A DNA stretch of 10,393 nt from an uncultured Chlamydiaceae bacterium (GCA_945957185.1 CAMFKA010000061.1:1-10393); one strand, 5' to 3'. Shown: positions 1 to 7,571, counted from the first letter of the stretch. The notes: generated from the letters alone by a model not told the origin. Numbers and translations are program-made.

Positions 1-42
1 TAGCCCAGGTTGGAGTGAGCACAGCGAACGGAAACCTGGGTA
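1..42. repeat. Palindromic intergenic repeat (CCCAGGTT hairpin)
   Basis: CCCAGGTT (4-11) is the exact reverse complement of AACCTGGG (33-40), enclosing a 21-base loop, with TAG before and TAA after. A second small palindrome, GGCCT-gca-AGGCC, lies at 62-74. The contig starts exactly at this element, as expected if the assembly broke at a dispersed repeat. A related hairpin, CCAGGTCG-agga-CGACCTGG, occurs at 8020-8039 at a similar distance from a similar G-rich repeat. From memory, TAGCCCAGG...CCTGGGTA palindromes recur between genes in planctomycete and chlamydia-like genomes. That is recollection and was not checked here. Confidence 0.6.
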
Positions 43-99
43 AAGAAAAAAATAAGGTCGAGGCCTGCAAGGCCGGCATAAAAAATGGGTAATGATTAT

Positions 100-146
100 G
101 GCACGGGCAGGGGTGGAGTTACTGCGCTGCATCTGGGAGAGACTTT
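100..146 (-). repeat. G-rich intergenic repeat, copy A (solo, degenerate)
   Basis: On the plus strand this reads GGCACGGGCAGGGGTGG, then AGTTACTGCGCTGCATCTGG, then GAGAGACTTT. The same order of blocks (GGGCA run, TGGGTTTACT, GCATCTGGTAGACACTTT) is found at 8088-8154. The AAAGT-type end overlaps the stop codon of the oppF-like gene, just as copy D ends six bases from the stop of the lipase-like gene. The hexamer tail is short here, so only a partial G-quadruplex motif remains. Strand is given in the orientation that starts AAAGTC/GTC, which is the direction of the adjacent gene. Confidence 0.6.
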
Positions 147-813
147 AAATGTTCAGCAACAACCTAGTGTAGTCCATTCGAGGGTTCGCAAACACCTCTT
201 CGGTTCGGCCTTCTTCTACTAAAACGCCTTTACGGAGCACAATAATATGATCTGTCGTGCTTTCAATGACCTCAGGACTATGGGAGATGACAATCAATCC
301 AAAACCATCGCTCCGCTGCTTCTGTTTAAGCAACATCAACACTTGTTGTTCTGTAACAGAATCCAGCGCGGATGTGCTCTCGTCGGCAATCAGAAAGTCG
401 GGGTTAAGGCTCAACGCACGTGCAATGGCAACCCTTTGACACTGCCCTCCACTCAATTGTGAGGGGTAACGTTTTAAAAATTCCTCTCCCATCCCTACTT
501 CGGCCAACAGAAAGGCAGGATCTTTTTTGATGCCGTGCAGCATCAAGGGTTCGTACAATATTTCTTCGACAGTCCACCTTGGATTTAAAGAACCCGTGGG
601 GTTCTGAAAAATCATTTGAATATGACCGGAAAGTCTAATAACCCCTGAGCAGTGCTTATAAAACCCACACATTAATTTCGCGATAGTGGATTTTCCGGAG
701 CCGCTTTCACCAAGGATACCAAGAGAGTGTCCCTTATCAACACAGAACGACACCTTTTGCAACAGAGGCACACCACTTCTATACGAAAAAGAAACATCGT
801 TAAATTCGATCAT
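145..813 (-). CDS. oppF: Peptide ABC transporter ATP-binding protein, OppF/DppF type (short)
   Basis: A 222-residue nucleotide-binding subunit that would power peptide import from the cytoplasmic face of the inner membrane, paired with the OppD-like ATPase encoded just upstream. All ABC motifs are present: Walker A GESGSGKST (35-43), Q-loop Gln70 in IFQNP, signature LSGGQ (120-124), Walker B FLIADE with Glu145, D-loop SALD (148-151) and switch His178. Serine replaces the usual proline after Walker B (DEST). Opp/Dpp ATPases usually run past 300 residues; this one ends soon after the ATPase core and lacks the C-terminal oligopeptide-transporter extension. The start ATG at 813 lies inside oppD (14-base overlap), with GGAG about seven bases upstream, so translation is probably coupled. 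A NikE-like or other substrate role cannot be excluded. The family is clear; the exact substrate is inferred from the neighbouring OppA. Confidence 0.88.
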   Translation of the reverse strand: MIEFNDVSFSYRSGVPLLQKVSFCVDKGHSLGILGESGSGKSTIAKLMCGFYKHCSGVIRLSGHIQMIFQNPTGSLNPRWTVEEILYEPLMLHGIKKDPAFLLAEVGMGEEFLKRYPSQLSGGQCQRVAIARALSLNPDFLIADESTSALDSVTEQQVLMLLKQKQRSDGFGLIVISHSPEVIESTTDHIIVLRKGVLVEEGRTEEVFANPRMDYTRLLLNI

Positions 814-1405
814 GACACGCTCCGCAAAAGAGGAGGCGCCCCTCTTCTAAGACCAGCTTAGTCGGACAAAGCTTTCTAGCAATCCGTTCGTCGTGAGTGA
901 TTAACACTATCGGAATCTTTAGCGAAGCCAACAATTCAGTAATTTGCCTCTGAACGATGATGTCCAATCCAGAAGTGGGCTCATCTGCGATGAGGACGTC
1001 CGGTTGCGATGCCAAAGCGAGTCCTATTAACACTCTCTGTTTCATTCCTCCTGATAGTTGGTGCGGGTAGCTATTCGAAATTGTTTTAGGATCGTTAAAA
1101 CCCATCGCCAACAAAAGACGATGTTGCTCTGCTTCTGAGCACACTTCATTAAAATGTGTAGACACTTTCTTCATCGGATGCAGCGAGGTTGCGGGGTCTT
1201 GTGGCACAAAAGCAAAGCGGCTGTTGTTGTGTTCGATGCTACCGGAATACGGCACCAGCCCCAATAACGCCTTTGCAAGAGTGCTCTTCCCTGACCCCGA
1301 CACCCCAATAATCGCGCATGAGCCGTCAATGATCGCATCGATTCCTTTCAAAATCTCTTTTCCGCGAAGCGTGACGCGAAGGTTGTTCAGCTGAATACGT
1401 TTCAT
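800..1405 (-). CDS. oppD: Peptide ABC transporter ATP-binding protein, OppD/DppD type (short)
   Basis: A 201-residue ATPase subunit of the importer. Motifs in order: Walker A GVSGSGKST (34-42), Q-loop Gln69 in FVPQDP, signature LSGGM (117-121), Walker B VLIADE (137-142) followed by PTSGLD, and switch His171 in LITHD. I chose the ATG at 1405 because it overlaps the oppC stop as ATGA (1402-1405) and has GGAGGAGG ten bases upstream. An upstream in-frame ATG at 1489 would add 28 residues that overlap oppC and do not look like an ABC N-terminus. The protein is much shorter than typical OppD (over 300 residues): it lacks the C-terminal extension, and the helical subdomain between the Q-loop and the signature is compact. 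It overlaps oppF by 14 bases. Assignment as OppD rather than a second OppF rests on gene order. Confidence 0.88.
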   Translation of the reverse strand: MKRIQLNNLRVTLRGKEILKGIDAIIDGSCAIIGVSGSGKSTLAKALLGLVPYSGSIEHNNSRFAFVPQDPATSLHPMKKVSTHFNEVCSEAEQHRLLLAMGFNDPKTISNSYPHQLSGGMKQRVLIGLALASQPDVLIADEPTSGLDIIVQRQITELLASLKIPIVLITHDERIARKLCPTKLVLEEGRLLFCGACHDRI

Positions 1406-2178
1406 AAGGGAATTGCCTCCTCCGGAAGCAACTCGTTCAGCATCAATAAAATTGCTGTCAACATTCCACCCGGAATAAAGAGCCTCCAAGGGTAGTATGC
1501 TAGCGCTCCGATCGATTCCGCTGTGAGTGACCCAAGGCTTGCGAGAGGCATCTGGATACCGAGTCCCATAAAACTTAAAAACGCTTCCGTAAAAATCGCG
1601 GAAGGGATTGTTAATGTCAAAGTGACAAATATCGCCGAAAATGTGTTAGGCAACAGGTGCTTAAAAAGGATACGCCAAAATCCTGCTCCATACAAACGAG
1701 CTGCCGTCACAAATTCCATTTGCTTCAATTGAATCATCTGCCCCCTCACCACCCTTGCCATCGGCATCCACCCCACCAAAGCGATGCAGACGATGACTGA
1801 TAATAGTGAAGTGCCAAAAACGAGAGTGAGGATGATGGCAATCATGACGCTGGGGATGGAGTTCAATAAATCGGCGCAGCTCATCAGTGCCGCGTCTACC
1901 CAACCTCCGGCGAGAGCAGCAGCTCCGCCCCACGCGATGCCGATAAGTAGGTCGAGTGCTGCCGCTGCGATACCCACCAATAACGACACGCGCACGCCAA
2001 ACCACACGCGGGCAAATTGGTCCCGCCCGAGGTCGTCGGTGCCGAAGAGGTGTTCCCATGAGGGAGGGAGATTTGTTTGCTCCAAATCGATTGCCGTAAT
2101 TTGATCGTGCAAAATCCAAGGAATGACTAGAGAGCAGATGCCGATAGCGAGCAAAAGGGAAAGATAGAATGTTCTCAT
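1402..2178 (-). CDS. oppC: Peptide ABC transporter permease OppC/DppC
   Basis: A 258-residue inner-membrane permease of the binding-protein-dependent transport family. It starts with a membrane helix (about 5-24), then carries the OppC hallmark GTDDLGRDQFARV (46-58), further helices, the EAA loop that contacts the ATPase (about 155-178, EFVTAARLYGAG...LLPN), and the signature EAFLSFMGLGIQMP (198-211). The C-terminus is atypical. OppC proteins usually end in a NxLGDxLRDxLDPR-like stretch, whereas this one ends LNELLPEEAIPL, so the tail has been lost or replaced. The start ATG at 2178 overlaps the oppB stop as ATGA, with GGGAGG seven bases upstream (2186-2191). The stop overlaps the oppD start in the same way. 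It should pair with OppB to form the translocation channel. Confidence 0.92.
   Translation of the reverse strand: MRTFYLSLLLAIGICSLVIPWILHDQITAIDLEQTNLPPSWEHLFGTDDLGRDQFARVWFGVRVSLLVGIAAAALDLLIGIAWGGAAALAGGWVDAALMSCADLLNSIPSVMIAIILTLVFGTSLLSVIVCIALVGWMPMARVVRGQMIQLKQMEFVTAARLYGAGFWRILFKHLLPNTFSAIFVTLTLTIPSAIFTEAFLSFMGLGIQMPLASLGSLTAESIGALAYYPWRLFIPGGMLTAILLMLNELLPEEAIPL
1416..1423 (-). promoter_or_regulatory. Ribosome binding site deciding the oppD start
   Basis: GGAGGAGG on the minus strand lies ten bases before the ATG at 1405, inside the end of oppC. Together with the ATGA overlap it favours the 1405 start over the in-frame ATG at 1489. Confidence 0.6.
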
Positions 2179-3080
2179 GCCAACGCCTCCCGTTGTCTTG
2201 GATCCAAATAGAGAGTGATCAAGTCTCCGACAAAAGTCAACAGAAGGAGTAGGACGTTAAAGAAGAGGGTAGTGCCAATGATGAGGGGGTAGTCTCTGTT
2301 GAGCACGCTATTGACGAACCAATATCCCATTCCCGGGATCGAGAAGATTTTTTCGATGATAAAGCTACCTACAAGTATCGTCGCGATCATTTGACTGAGG
2401 TATCCGATTAGGGGCAGGAAAGCGTAGGGGAGTTGATGGCAAAACAACACGCGAGCATACGACAGTCTGCGAGTTTTTGCGGCGATAATGAAGTTCATTT
2501 CGTTGGTAGCAGTTAAATTGCTGCGTATCATTTTTGCAATGAAAGCCATTGGCCTTGCTGCTAAAGCAGCAACAGGGAGGATCATTTGCTCCCATGACCC
2601 CCAACGTGCGATAGGAAGCAATTGCCATTCGACTGCAAAAACGTATTGAAGGAGTGCTGCCAAAATAAAGCTAGGGATTGCTAATGCTAGAGATGACAGG
2701 CCTAATCGAATTCCCGAAGTGTAAGAGGCAATCCCCCAAAGGATTCCTCCCACTATTGCAACAGCAGCAGCGTACCCTCCCAATGTTGCTGAAACGGGAA
2801 ATGTTTCGGCGATGATGTCGGCCACCTTGCGTTCCCTATAAACATAGGAGTGACCGAAATCAAACTGCGAAGCTGCCAACAAGGTCTTCCATGACTGCTC
2901 TAAAATGGGGCGGGCAAGTCCGTTTTGACGGAGCCATGCCTCATGAATGCCTTTATCGAGGTTTTTTTCTTGCAGAAAGGGGTCGCCGGGAAGTTGCAGC
3001 ATCAGAAATACCGACAGAAGCAGTGTTGCGCAAAGTGTCAGCACCCCAAAAGCAGTTTTATAGAAAATTTTCTTCCACAT
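2175..3080 (-). CDS. oppB: Peptide ABC transporter permease OppB/DppB
   Basis: A 301-residue inner-membrane permease. It shows the N-terminal helix followed by LPGDPF (about 30-35), a periplasmic region with FDFGHSY, several hydrophobic helices, the EAA loop (about 196-222, NFIIAAKTRRLS...HQLPYAF), the family signature EKIFSIPGMGYWF (about 243-255), and the typical ending DLITLYLDPR. Length and end match the OppB family. I prefer the ATG at 3080. A TTG directly before it could add one residue, and either way the gene starts within six bases of the oppA stop. The Shine-Dalgarno is weak (GGAA inside the oppA end), so expression probably relies on translation of oppA. It ends in an ATGA overlap with oppC. 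Confidence 0.93.
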   Translation of the reverse strand: MWKKIFYKTAFGVLTLCATLLLSVFLMLQLPGDPFLQEKNLDKGIHEAWLRQNGLARPILEQSWKTLLAASQFDFGHSYVYRERKVADIIAETFPVSATLGGYAAAVAIVGGILWGIASYTSGIRLGLSSLALAIPSFILAALLQYVFAVEWQLLPIARWGSWEQMILPVAALAARPMAFIAKMIRSNLTATNEMNFIIAAKTRRLSYARVLFCHQLPYAFLPLIGYLSQMIATILVGSFIIEKIFSIPGMGYWFVNSVLNRDYPLIIGTTLFFNVLLLLLTFVGDLITLYLDPRQREALA

Positions 3081-3086
3081 CAAAAG

Positions 3087-4697
3087 CTATTCCATCACTT
3101 CTAATTCTTCAACATCACCGATGTCCATGTAGGAGTATTTGAGATCGAGCACGCCCAGTTCGGAAACGTTCACCCCGCTGACTTCTTTCTTTTTGACGTA
3201 GTTGAAAACCCCGTAGAAAAGAGGGATGACCGGCATGTCGTTAAGAAGTACCTCCTGAGCTGATTCTAACGTCTCTTGTCGCTCTTTTGCCGATGTCTCA
3301 GTCATTGACTTAGCCATCGCTTCTGCATATTTGCTGTTTTCCCACCCCGTGTTGTTTCCGCCGTTTGTTTTGTGTGTAAACAGGTCCAGGAAGTTTGTGG
3401 GATCTTCGATATCAGCAAACCAAGAGCCTAGGGCGATGTCGTAGTCTAACGCGGTGATCTGTTGAAAGTATGATTTACTTTCGATCCCTTTCAACACAAA
3501 ATAATCTCCAAAAACCTTTTTCCATTGCTGTTGAATGGCCTGAACGACCCTTTGATTGCGTTCGGTTCCGGTGCTGTAGAGGATGTTGATCTTTGGAAAA
3601 TTTTCGACTGTAAGATTTAATTCTTGCAATGCCTTCTGAAACAGAGCCCACGCTTCTGTGACGTTGTTATCGGCAAAGTACTCTTTATCTTCTAATCCCA
3701 TTCCCGGAGGAACCACAGCTAATGCCGGTCTGTTGTTTCCTTGAATCACATTCTTTACCAATGCGCCCCTATCTACGGCGTAAGCGAGTGCTTTGCGCAA
3801 GCTGACGTTGTTTAACGGGTTTTTGGTGGTGTTGACGCGGAACCAGAAGGTGCCTGCCGATGGCTTCGAAAGTAAATGTTGCTTCCGCTTTAAGCTCATC
3901 AAAGCGTCTTGAGGAATTGTCGATAGCGGAGAACCGGCCCACTCCAATTGATCTGTTTCATACATTTGTAGAGCGGTATGAGCGTCCAGATGGATGAACG
4001 AAAATTTCGATAGGTTTACTTGATCCACATCCCAATATGTGGGACTTTTGGTTCCAACTAATTCGTTATTTTTTTTCCACGATTCCAACACAAACGGTCC
4101 GTTTGTAATGGGTGCCTCAGCAGAACTTTGAGGATGGAAGGGGAGAAAGAAGTGGGAGGTCAACAACTCTTGAAAATAGGGGGTGGGCGTTTCAAGGTGC
4201 ACAATAAGAGTAGCATCGTCGGGAGTTTCAATGCCTAGTTGCTCCGGAGCTACTTTCCCTTCTTTCACGGCGCGAGCATTTTTTATCACATAAAGCTGAT
4301 TCGCATTCGGCGCGGTCGCATCCGGAAGCAGTTGTCCCTTCCAAGCATCGGCAAAATGGTGCGCTGTCACAGCATCGCCGTTTGACCATTTGGCTTTACG
4401 TAACTTGAATGTATATGTTAAATCGTCTTGACTCACTTCGTACGATTCTGCCATCGCCGGTACAAACGTTCCATCGTCTTGTTTTCGAAGGAGTCCTTCA
4501 TAAAGATTTTTGACCACATTGATCGTGTTGATGTCGCGAGCGTAGCGAGGGTCTAATGTTTGGGGGTCATCTCCCATAGCAAAACGGATGTGTCCTTTTG
4601 GATCGGAAAGCCAAGCGTTGCGGTTCGGGGATGCTTGTTTGCATCCAGCTAATAATAAGCCACTTAAGAAAACTGTTGTTAAAGACTTTAATTTCAT
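3087..4697 (-). CDS. oppA: Oligopeptide-binding lipoprotein OppA (SBP family 5)
   Basis: A 536-residue extracytoplasmic solute-binding protein that would capture peptides in the periplasm and hand them to OppBC. The N-terminus is a lipoprotein signal: charged MKLK, a hydrophobic core, and lipobox LLAGC with Cys19 as the lipidated residue. Family 5 features follow: RFAMGDDPQTLDPRYA (38-53), NLYEGLL (64-70), a YTFKLRKAKWSNGD block (about 95-108) and VTAHHFADAWK. Length is typical for OppA. The start at 4697 has GAGGA about five bases upstream. It is the first gene of the operon, and the four transport subunits follow directly. In chlamydiae, related OppA paralogues bind oligopeptides and in some cases peptidoglycan-derived peptides. 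Which ligand applies here cannot be read from the sequence. Confidence 0.93.
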   Translation of the reverse strand: MKLKSLTTVFLSGLLLAGCKQASPNRNAWLSDPKGHIRFAMGDDPQTLDPRYARDINTINVVKNLYEGLLRKQDDGTFVPAMAESYEVSQDDLTYTFKLRKAKWSNGDAVTAHHFADAWKGQLLPDATAPNANQLYVIKNARAVKEGKVAPEQLGIETPDDATLIVHLETPTPYFQELLTSHFFLPFHPQSSAEAPITNGPFVLESWKKNNELVGTKSPTYWDVDQVNLSKFSFIHLDAHTALQMYETDQLEWAGSPLSTIPQDALMSLKRKQHLLSKPSAGTFWFRVNTTKNPLNNVSLRKALAYAVDRGALVKNVIQGNNRPALAVVPPGMGLEDKEYFADNNVTEAWALFQKALQELNLTVENFPKINILYSTGTERNQRVVQAIQQQWKKVFGDYFVLKGIESKSYFQQITALDYDIALGSWFADIEDPTNFLDLFTHKTNGGNNTGWENSKYAEAMAKSMTETSAKERQETLESAQEVLLNDMPVIPLFYGVFNYVKKKEVSGVNVSELGVLDLKYSYMDIGDVEELEVME

Positions 4698-4747
4698 ATG
4701 AATCCTCGGTATCTGATGCGCATCGTAGCGATGTTACTGAATAAATC

Positions 4748-4882
4748 ACCACTGAGGCACTGAGAACACTGAGACTATTTGAGAAATTTGAGGAGATTTT
4801 AACTATTAAACTTTGCAATCAAAGATTTTGGCTTAACTCTTCTAATCTCACATTTTCTCAGTGATCTCACCGGCTCTGTGGT
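4748..4882. repeat. Imperfect 37-base inverted repeat built from CACTGAG units
   Basis: The left arm 4748-4784 matches the reverse complement of the right arm 4846-4882 at 29 of 37 positions by hand alignment without gaps, with a 61-base spacer. The left arm contains three perfect CACTGAG copies (4750-4756, 4758-4764, 4767-4773). The right arm preserves one CACTGAG plus diverged forms. Similar CACAGAG/CACTGAG arrays are, from memory, dispersed intergenic repeats in several bacterial phyla. The element sits in the oppA upstream region and could form a cruciform. Confidence 0.6.
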
Positions 4883-4922
4883 AAATTGTACAACAAGTCG
4901 CATCGTAGCACAGAAAAAGTTC

Positions 4923-4951
4923 TTGTAGCAATCCAAAAAACGAGTTATAAC
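4923..4951 (+). promoter_or_regulatory. Candidate sigma70-type promoter for the secreted-protein gene
   Basis: TTGTAG (4923-4928), a 17-base spacer and TATAAC (4946-4951) lie about 42 bases before the ATG at 4994. The -10 box matches the consensus at 5 of 6 positions and the -35 box at 3 of 6. It is the best-spaced candidate in this AT-rich stretch and is not proven. Confidence 0.4.
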
Positions 4952-4993
4952 GATATCTTAATAGAGCATCTTAAACCCTAGAAAGAATTTATT

Positions 4994-6220
4994 ATGAAAA
5001 AATTTTATGGTGTTACTTGTGCGGCCCTCATTGCATCTTCTTTACTGAACGCGCAACAAACGCAAACATACTCTTATTACGCGCCTTCCGGTCAAGTGGT
5101 CACTACAACACAAGTAGATCCCAATAACCCCTCTCAGGTCGTCGTTCCCGGAGCTCCGGCAACAGTTGCAACGCAGCCGGTGATCGTGACACAACCTGTA
5201 GTGCCAGGACAGCAAGTGATTTTGCAGCCTGTTAATGCAGTCCAGCCGGGTTATCAATACCAGAACGCCCCGGCAGTGCAAACTCAACCGCTAGGGGTGA
5301 CTCCACAAGAGGCTGCGGCGCAAAATTACATCTACGGAGAATCATCGGTTCAGTATGCTCCGCAAACTCTACCTGTTAAACCTTATGTTCCTTACTCGCA
5401 GCTATCTCCACCACAAAACGCGTATCCGTTATCTCCTACGACTACTCCCGACGTTAACCAAGTTAACCAACAATTCTTGCAGCGATACAGTCAGCAAGAC
5501 CAGGACTGGATTCGCAGCCAATTTGGTTACACCCAGACGTTTGTCGATCCTAACGCGGGGAAGCCACCTCTTGGTAAGCCGATACGTTATAGCGACCCTT
5601 TAAACTTCTCTAAAGCAAAAGCGAAACAAGGCGCTAAAACAGCTATACCGAAGCCGAGAGCTCTGTATAAGAGTCCGGAAGTTCCCACTTACTTTTTTCC
5701 GGGAATGGTCGCTTTGTCGAAGCGTTTATGGGTTGGGAGCGACTACTTATTTTACGTTTCCCCCAACATTGGCGTCGTCATTGAATTGATTGCCGACAAG
5801 CAAATCAAAAACGATGAAGGGAAAGTGTTGCTGGAAGAGGCAAAACTTAAAAAGACTGTCGAAGAGATCTTTAGAAAAACAGGCATCAATCCTCAGTCAT
5901 ACAGCGTGGAAAATGCTCCACCGCTTCCATTTTTCCATATCTTAATCATGATGTATCACGTCGATAACAAAATCTTCGCTAGCATCTCCGGTCGTTTATT
6001 TGAAGAAGCACAACCGGCAAGACTCGATTTAGATGCCCCCGTGGGTACTTTCCAGGCAATCACATGGGAAAAGAACGAGTTGTTGGTTGTTTCGCTATTG
6101 CAAGCTCCCGAGCAGTTCGAAGCGATGATCACCAACATTGCCGAAACCTTTACACGTAGATACAAAGAGTTTACAGAGCTCGAGCTCGATGCGATTAGCC
6201 CGGACGATTTAAGAGATTGA
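4994..6220 (+). CDS. Secreted Q/P/V-rich protein of unknown function
   Basis: A 408-residue protein I do not recognise. The N-terminus is a Sec signal peptide (MKKF, a hydrophobic stretch to about 18, likely cleavage after LLNA20 before QQ). There is no lipobox cysteine. Residues 21-150 are low complexity, rich in Gln, Pro, Val and Tyr, with loosely repeated QPV/PGQQ/VQPGYQYQ phrases, suggesting an extended exported linker or wall-spanning segment. A basic stretch (about 205-222) leads into a folded C-terminal domain (about 225-395) with alternating hydrophobic segments and helices, ending in an acidic tail (ISPDDLRD). The ATG at 4994 follows a weak purine-rich site (GAAAGAA). The next gene begins 40 bases downstream with its own strong ribosome site, so the two probably share a transcript. 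A periplasmic, surface or secretion-system accessory role is possible, but nothing in the sequence fixes it. Confidence 0.75.
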   Translation: MKKFYGVTCAALIASSLLNAQQTQTYSYYAPSGQVVTTTQVDPNNPSQVVVPGAPATVATQPVIVTQPVVPGQQVILQPVNAVQPGYQYQNAPAVQTQPLGVTPQEAAAQNYIYGESSVQYAPQTLPVKPYVPYSQLSPPQNAYPLSPTTTPDVNQVNQQFLQRYSQQDQDWIRSQFGYTQTFVDPNAGKPPLGKPIRYSDPLNFSKAKAKQGAKTAIPKPRALYKSPEVPTYFFPGMVALSKRLWVGSDYLFYVSPNIGVVIELIADKQIKNDEGKVLLEEAKLKKTVEEIFRKTGINPQSYSVENAPPLPFFHILIMMYHVDNKIFASISGRLFEEAQPARLDLDAPVGTFQAITWEKNELLVVSLLQAPEQFEAMITNIAETFTRRYKEFTELELDAISPDDLRD

Positions 6221-6248
6221 GTTTGTTTTGGTGTTTGAGTTTCCTGTC

Positions 6249-6254
6249 GGAGGT
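6249..6254 (+). promoter_or_regulatory. Ribosome binding site deciding the start at 6261
   Basis: GGAGGT, six bases before ATG 6261. It favours this start over in-frame TTG/GTG codons at 6228-6233, which lie almost against the preceding stop codon and have no ribosome site. Confidence 0.65.
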
Positions 6255-6260
6255 GTCAAT

Positions 6261-7571
6261 ATGGCCAGTTCAACGAGTTTATCGTTATCGAATCATACGG
6301 CAAAAAGAAGTGTTGAAGAATTTTATTCTCGCGGCACGTCAATGGATGCGGCTATCTGCCGTCGTTTGATGGCAATTAGTAGTGCGTTACAGCTTGATTT
6401 CAATACATTAGACGCAACACGGTTCGCTCCGGCGGTATGGCAAAATCTGGTTTGGAAAAAGTCTATTACTGAGGTTAAAATTGTTGCTAAAACCTTTTTC
6501 TTTAGGTTGCCAACTGCAATTTTCACCTATTTTAAAAATCAAGCTAATGGGAGTAAGAATCTAGTCATCAACGATGATACTAAAGAACGTCTTGCAAATG
6601 GTGTATGGTTGAGAGCGGGCCAAGGTGCTTTTGCTGATCTGAAATGTACTAGTTATGAGGGCGCCACTCATTCAACCGTACAATTTACTCTTCCTCATGT
6701 TATTTATGAATATCAAACCCGTACACATTGCGACTATATAGAAACCACTCAAAAACTTATCGAATACATTCAAGGTAGATTACAGGCCTTTATTCACCCT
6801 GATTTTTTGCAAGATTATTTAGATAATGGAAATGCAAAGCCGTTTCTTTATAAAGTGAATGCCGAAGCAACTATTCAATTGAATCAGACGGTGCAAGTCG
6901 TCTCTACAGTGACGCCTAATGTGCAGCAACCAAAAAGACAAAGGGTTGCCTCTAAAGAGGTGTTACTCTCACCACCACGTCGCTCTAAAGAAGATTTATT
7001 CAATATCTGTCAACGCATTCATCTGTTTTCGCGGCTGCTGTCCGGAGAGATTGGCCAGCAGCATGAGAGGTGGTTTTATGTGAGGTCATGGAGCCGGCTA
7101 ATGGAAAGGTTGAGGGCTAAACGGCTTGTAAGGATGATTTCGTGTGACGAAAGTCGGTTTAAACTTAAAGTGGATACCGCATTTCTCCATTACCATATTG
7201 TGGGTGCTAAACTCGGTTATGGCGTTGAAGAGTCATCTAACGAATTGAAGTGGATTGCTGAATCTCATCCGAAAGGGGAGTTGTTGGTTTCAGAATTTTT
7301 ACAGAACAGCCACAAAGAGTTTGGTGAAATAAAATCGGCTGTTGATGGGCCTAATTATCTCACAGTCTCCGTAACATTGCCATTTTTGCCGAAGTCGAAG
7401 TTAACCCTCGATCAGATTGCTTCGACTTATCGACGAATTTTAGAGGGGTATTTGAATGAGGAGCTGCTAGCAAAAATTGAGCAGCAAGGGTTTCACTCTG
7501 TTGCAGAGTTGCGAACAAATTATATTCCATTTTCGGTATGCGTTAAAAATGCTTTGGTTGTAGAACTGTAA
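6261..7571 (+). CDS. Unknown protein with two homologous halves (internal duplication)
   Basis: A 436-residue protein I do not recognise. There is no signal peptide or clear membrane helix, so it is probably cytoplasmic or an exported effector. The two halves resemble each other: AICRR (31-35) with NICQR (248-252), Trp60 with Trp277, FRL/TA (81-86) with FKL/TA (300-307), TVQFTLP (139-145) with TVSVTLP (368-374), and DYIETTQKLI (158-167) with DQIASTYRRI (384-393). The offset is a steady 217-229 residues. The halves are joined by a polar, proline- and basic-rich linker (about 206-245, with PKRQR and SPPRRSK). This is best read as a tandem duplication of one domain of about 190 residues, strongly diverged. 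The gene looks more AT-rich than the opp genes. It follows the secreted-protein gene by 40 bases. No catalytic motif is evident. Confidence 0.75.
   Translation: MASSTSLSLSNHTAKRSVEEFYSRGTSMDAAICRRLMAISSALQLDFNTLDATRFAPAVWQNLVWKKSITEVKIVAKTFFFRLPTAIFTYFKNQANGSKNLVINDDTKERLANGVWLRAGQGAFADLKCTSYEGATHSTVQFTLPHVIYEYQTRTHCDYIETTQKLIEYIQGRLQAFIHPDFLQDYLDNGNAKPFLYKVNAEATIQLNQTVQVVSTVTPNVQQPKRQRVASKEVLLSPPRRSKEDLFNICQRIHLFSRLLSGEIGQQHERWFYVRSWSRLMERLRAKRLVRMISCDESRFKLKVDTAFLHYHIVGAKLGYGVEESSNELKWIAESHPKGELLVSEFLQNSHKEFGEIKSAVDGPNYLTVSVTLPFLPKSKLTLDQIASTYRRILEGYLNEELLAKIEQQGFHSVAELRTNYIPFSVCVKNALVVEL

Larger units (their letters stand above)
4698..4993. other. Divergent intergenic region between oppA and the secreted-protein gene
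   Basis: This 296-base stretch must contain promoters for both directions. It holds the CACTGAG inverted repeat (4748-4882), a direct repeat GCATCGTAGC at 4720-4729 and 4900-4909, a small hairpin CATCG-tag-CGATG (4721-4733) just upstream of oppA, and CTTTG-caat-CAAAG (4811-4824). For oppA the best minus-strand promoter I find is TTGATT, 15 bases, TAAAAT (around 4796-4822), which has a short spacer and is weak. No coding frame here looks real. Confidence 0.5.

Noticed and set aside
1406..1489. Longer oppD start giving 28 extra residues
   Set aside because: The extension overlaps oppC, lacks ABC-like sequence, and a much better ribosome site and ATGA overlap support the start at 1405.
1784..2104. 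Plus-strand open frame of 106 residues inside oppC
   Set aside because: It is antisense to a well-supported permease gene and has a low-complexity Ala/Pro/Arg composition typical of a shadow frame.
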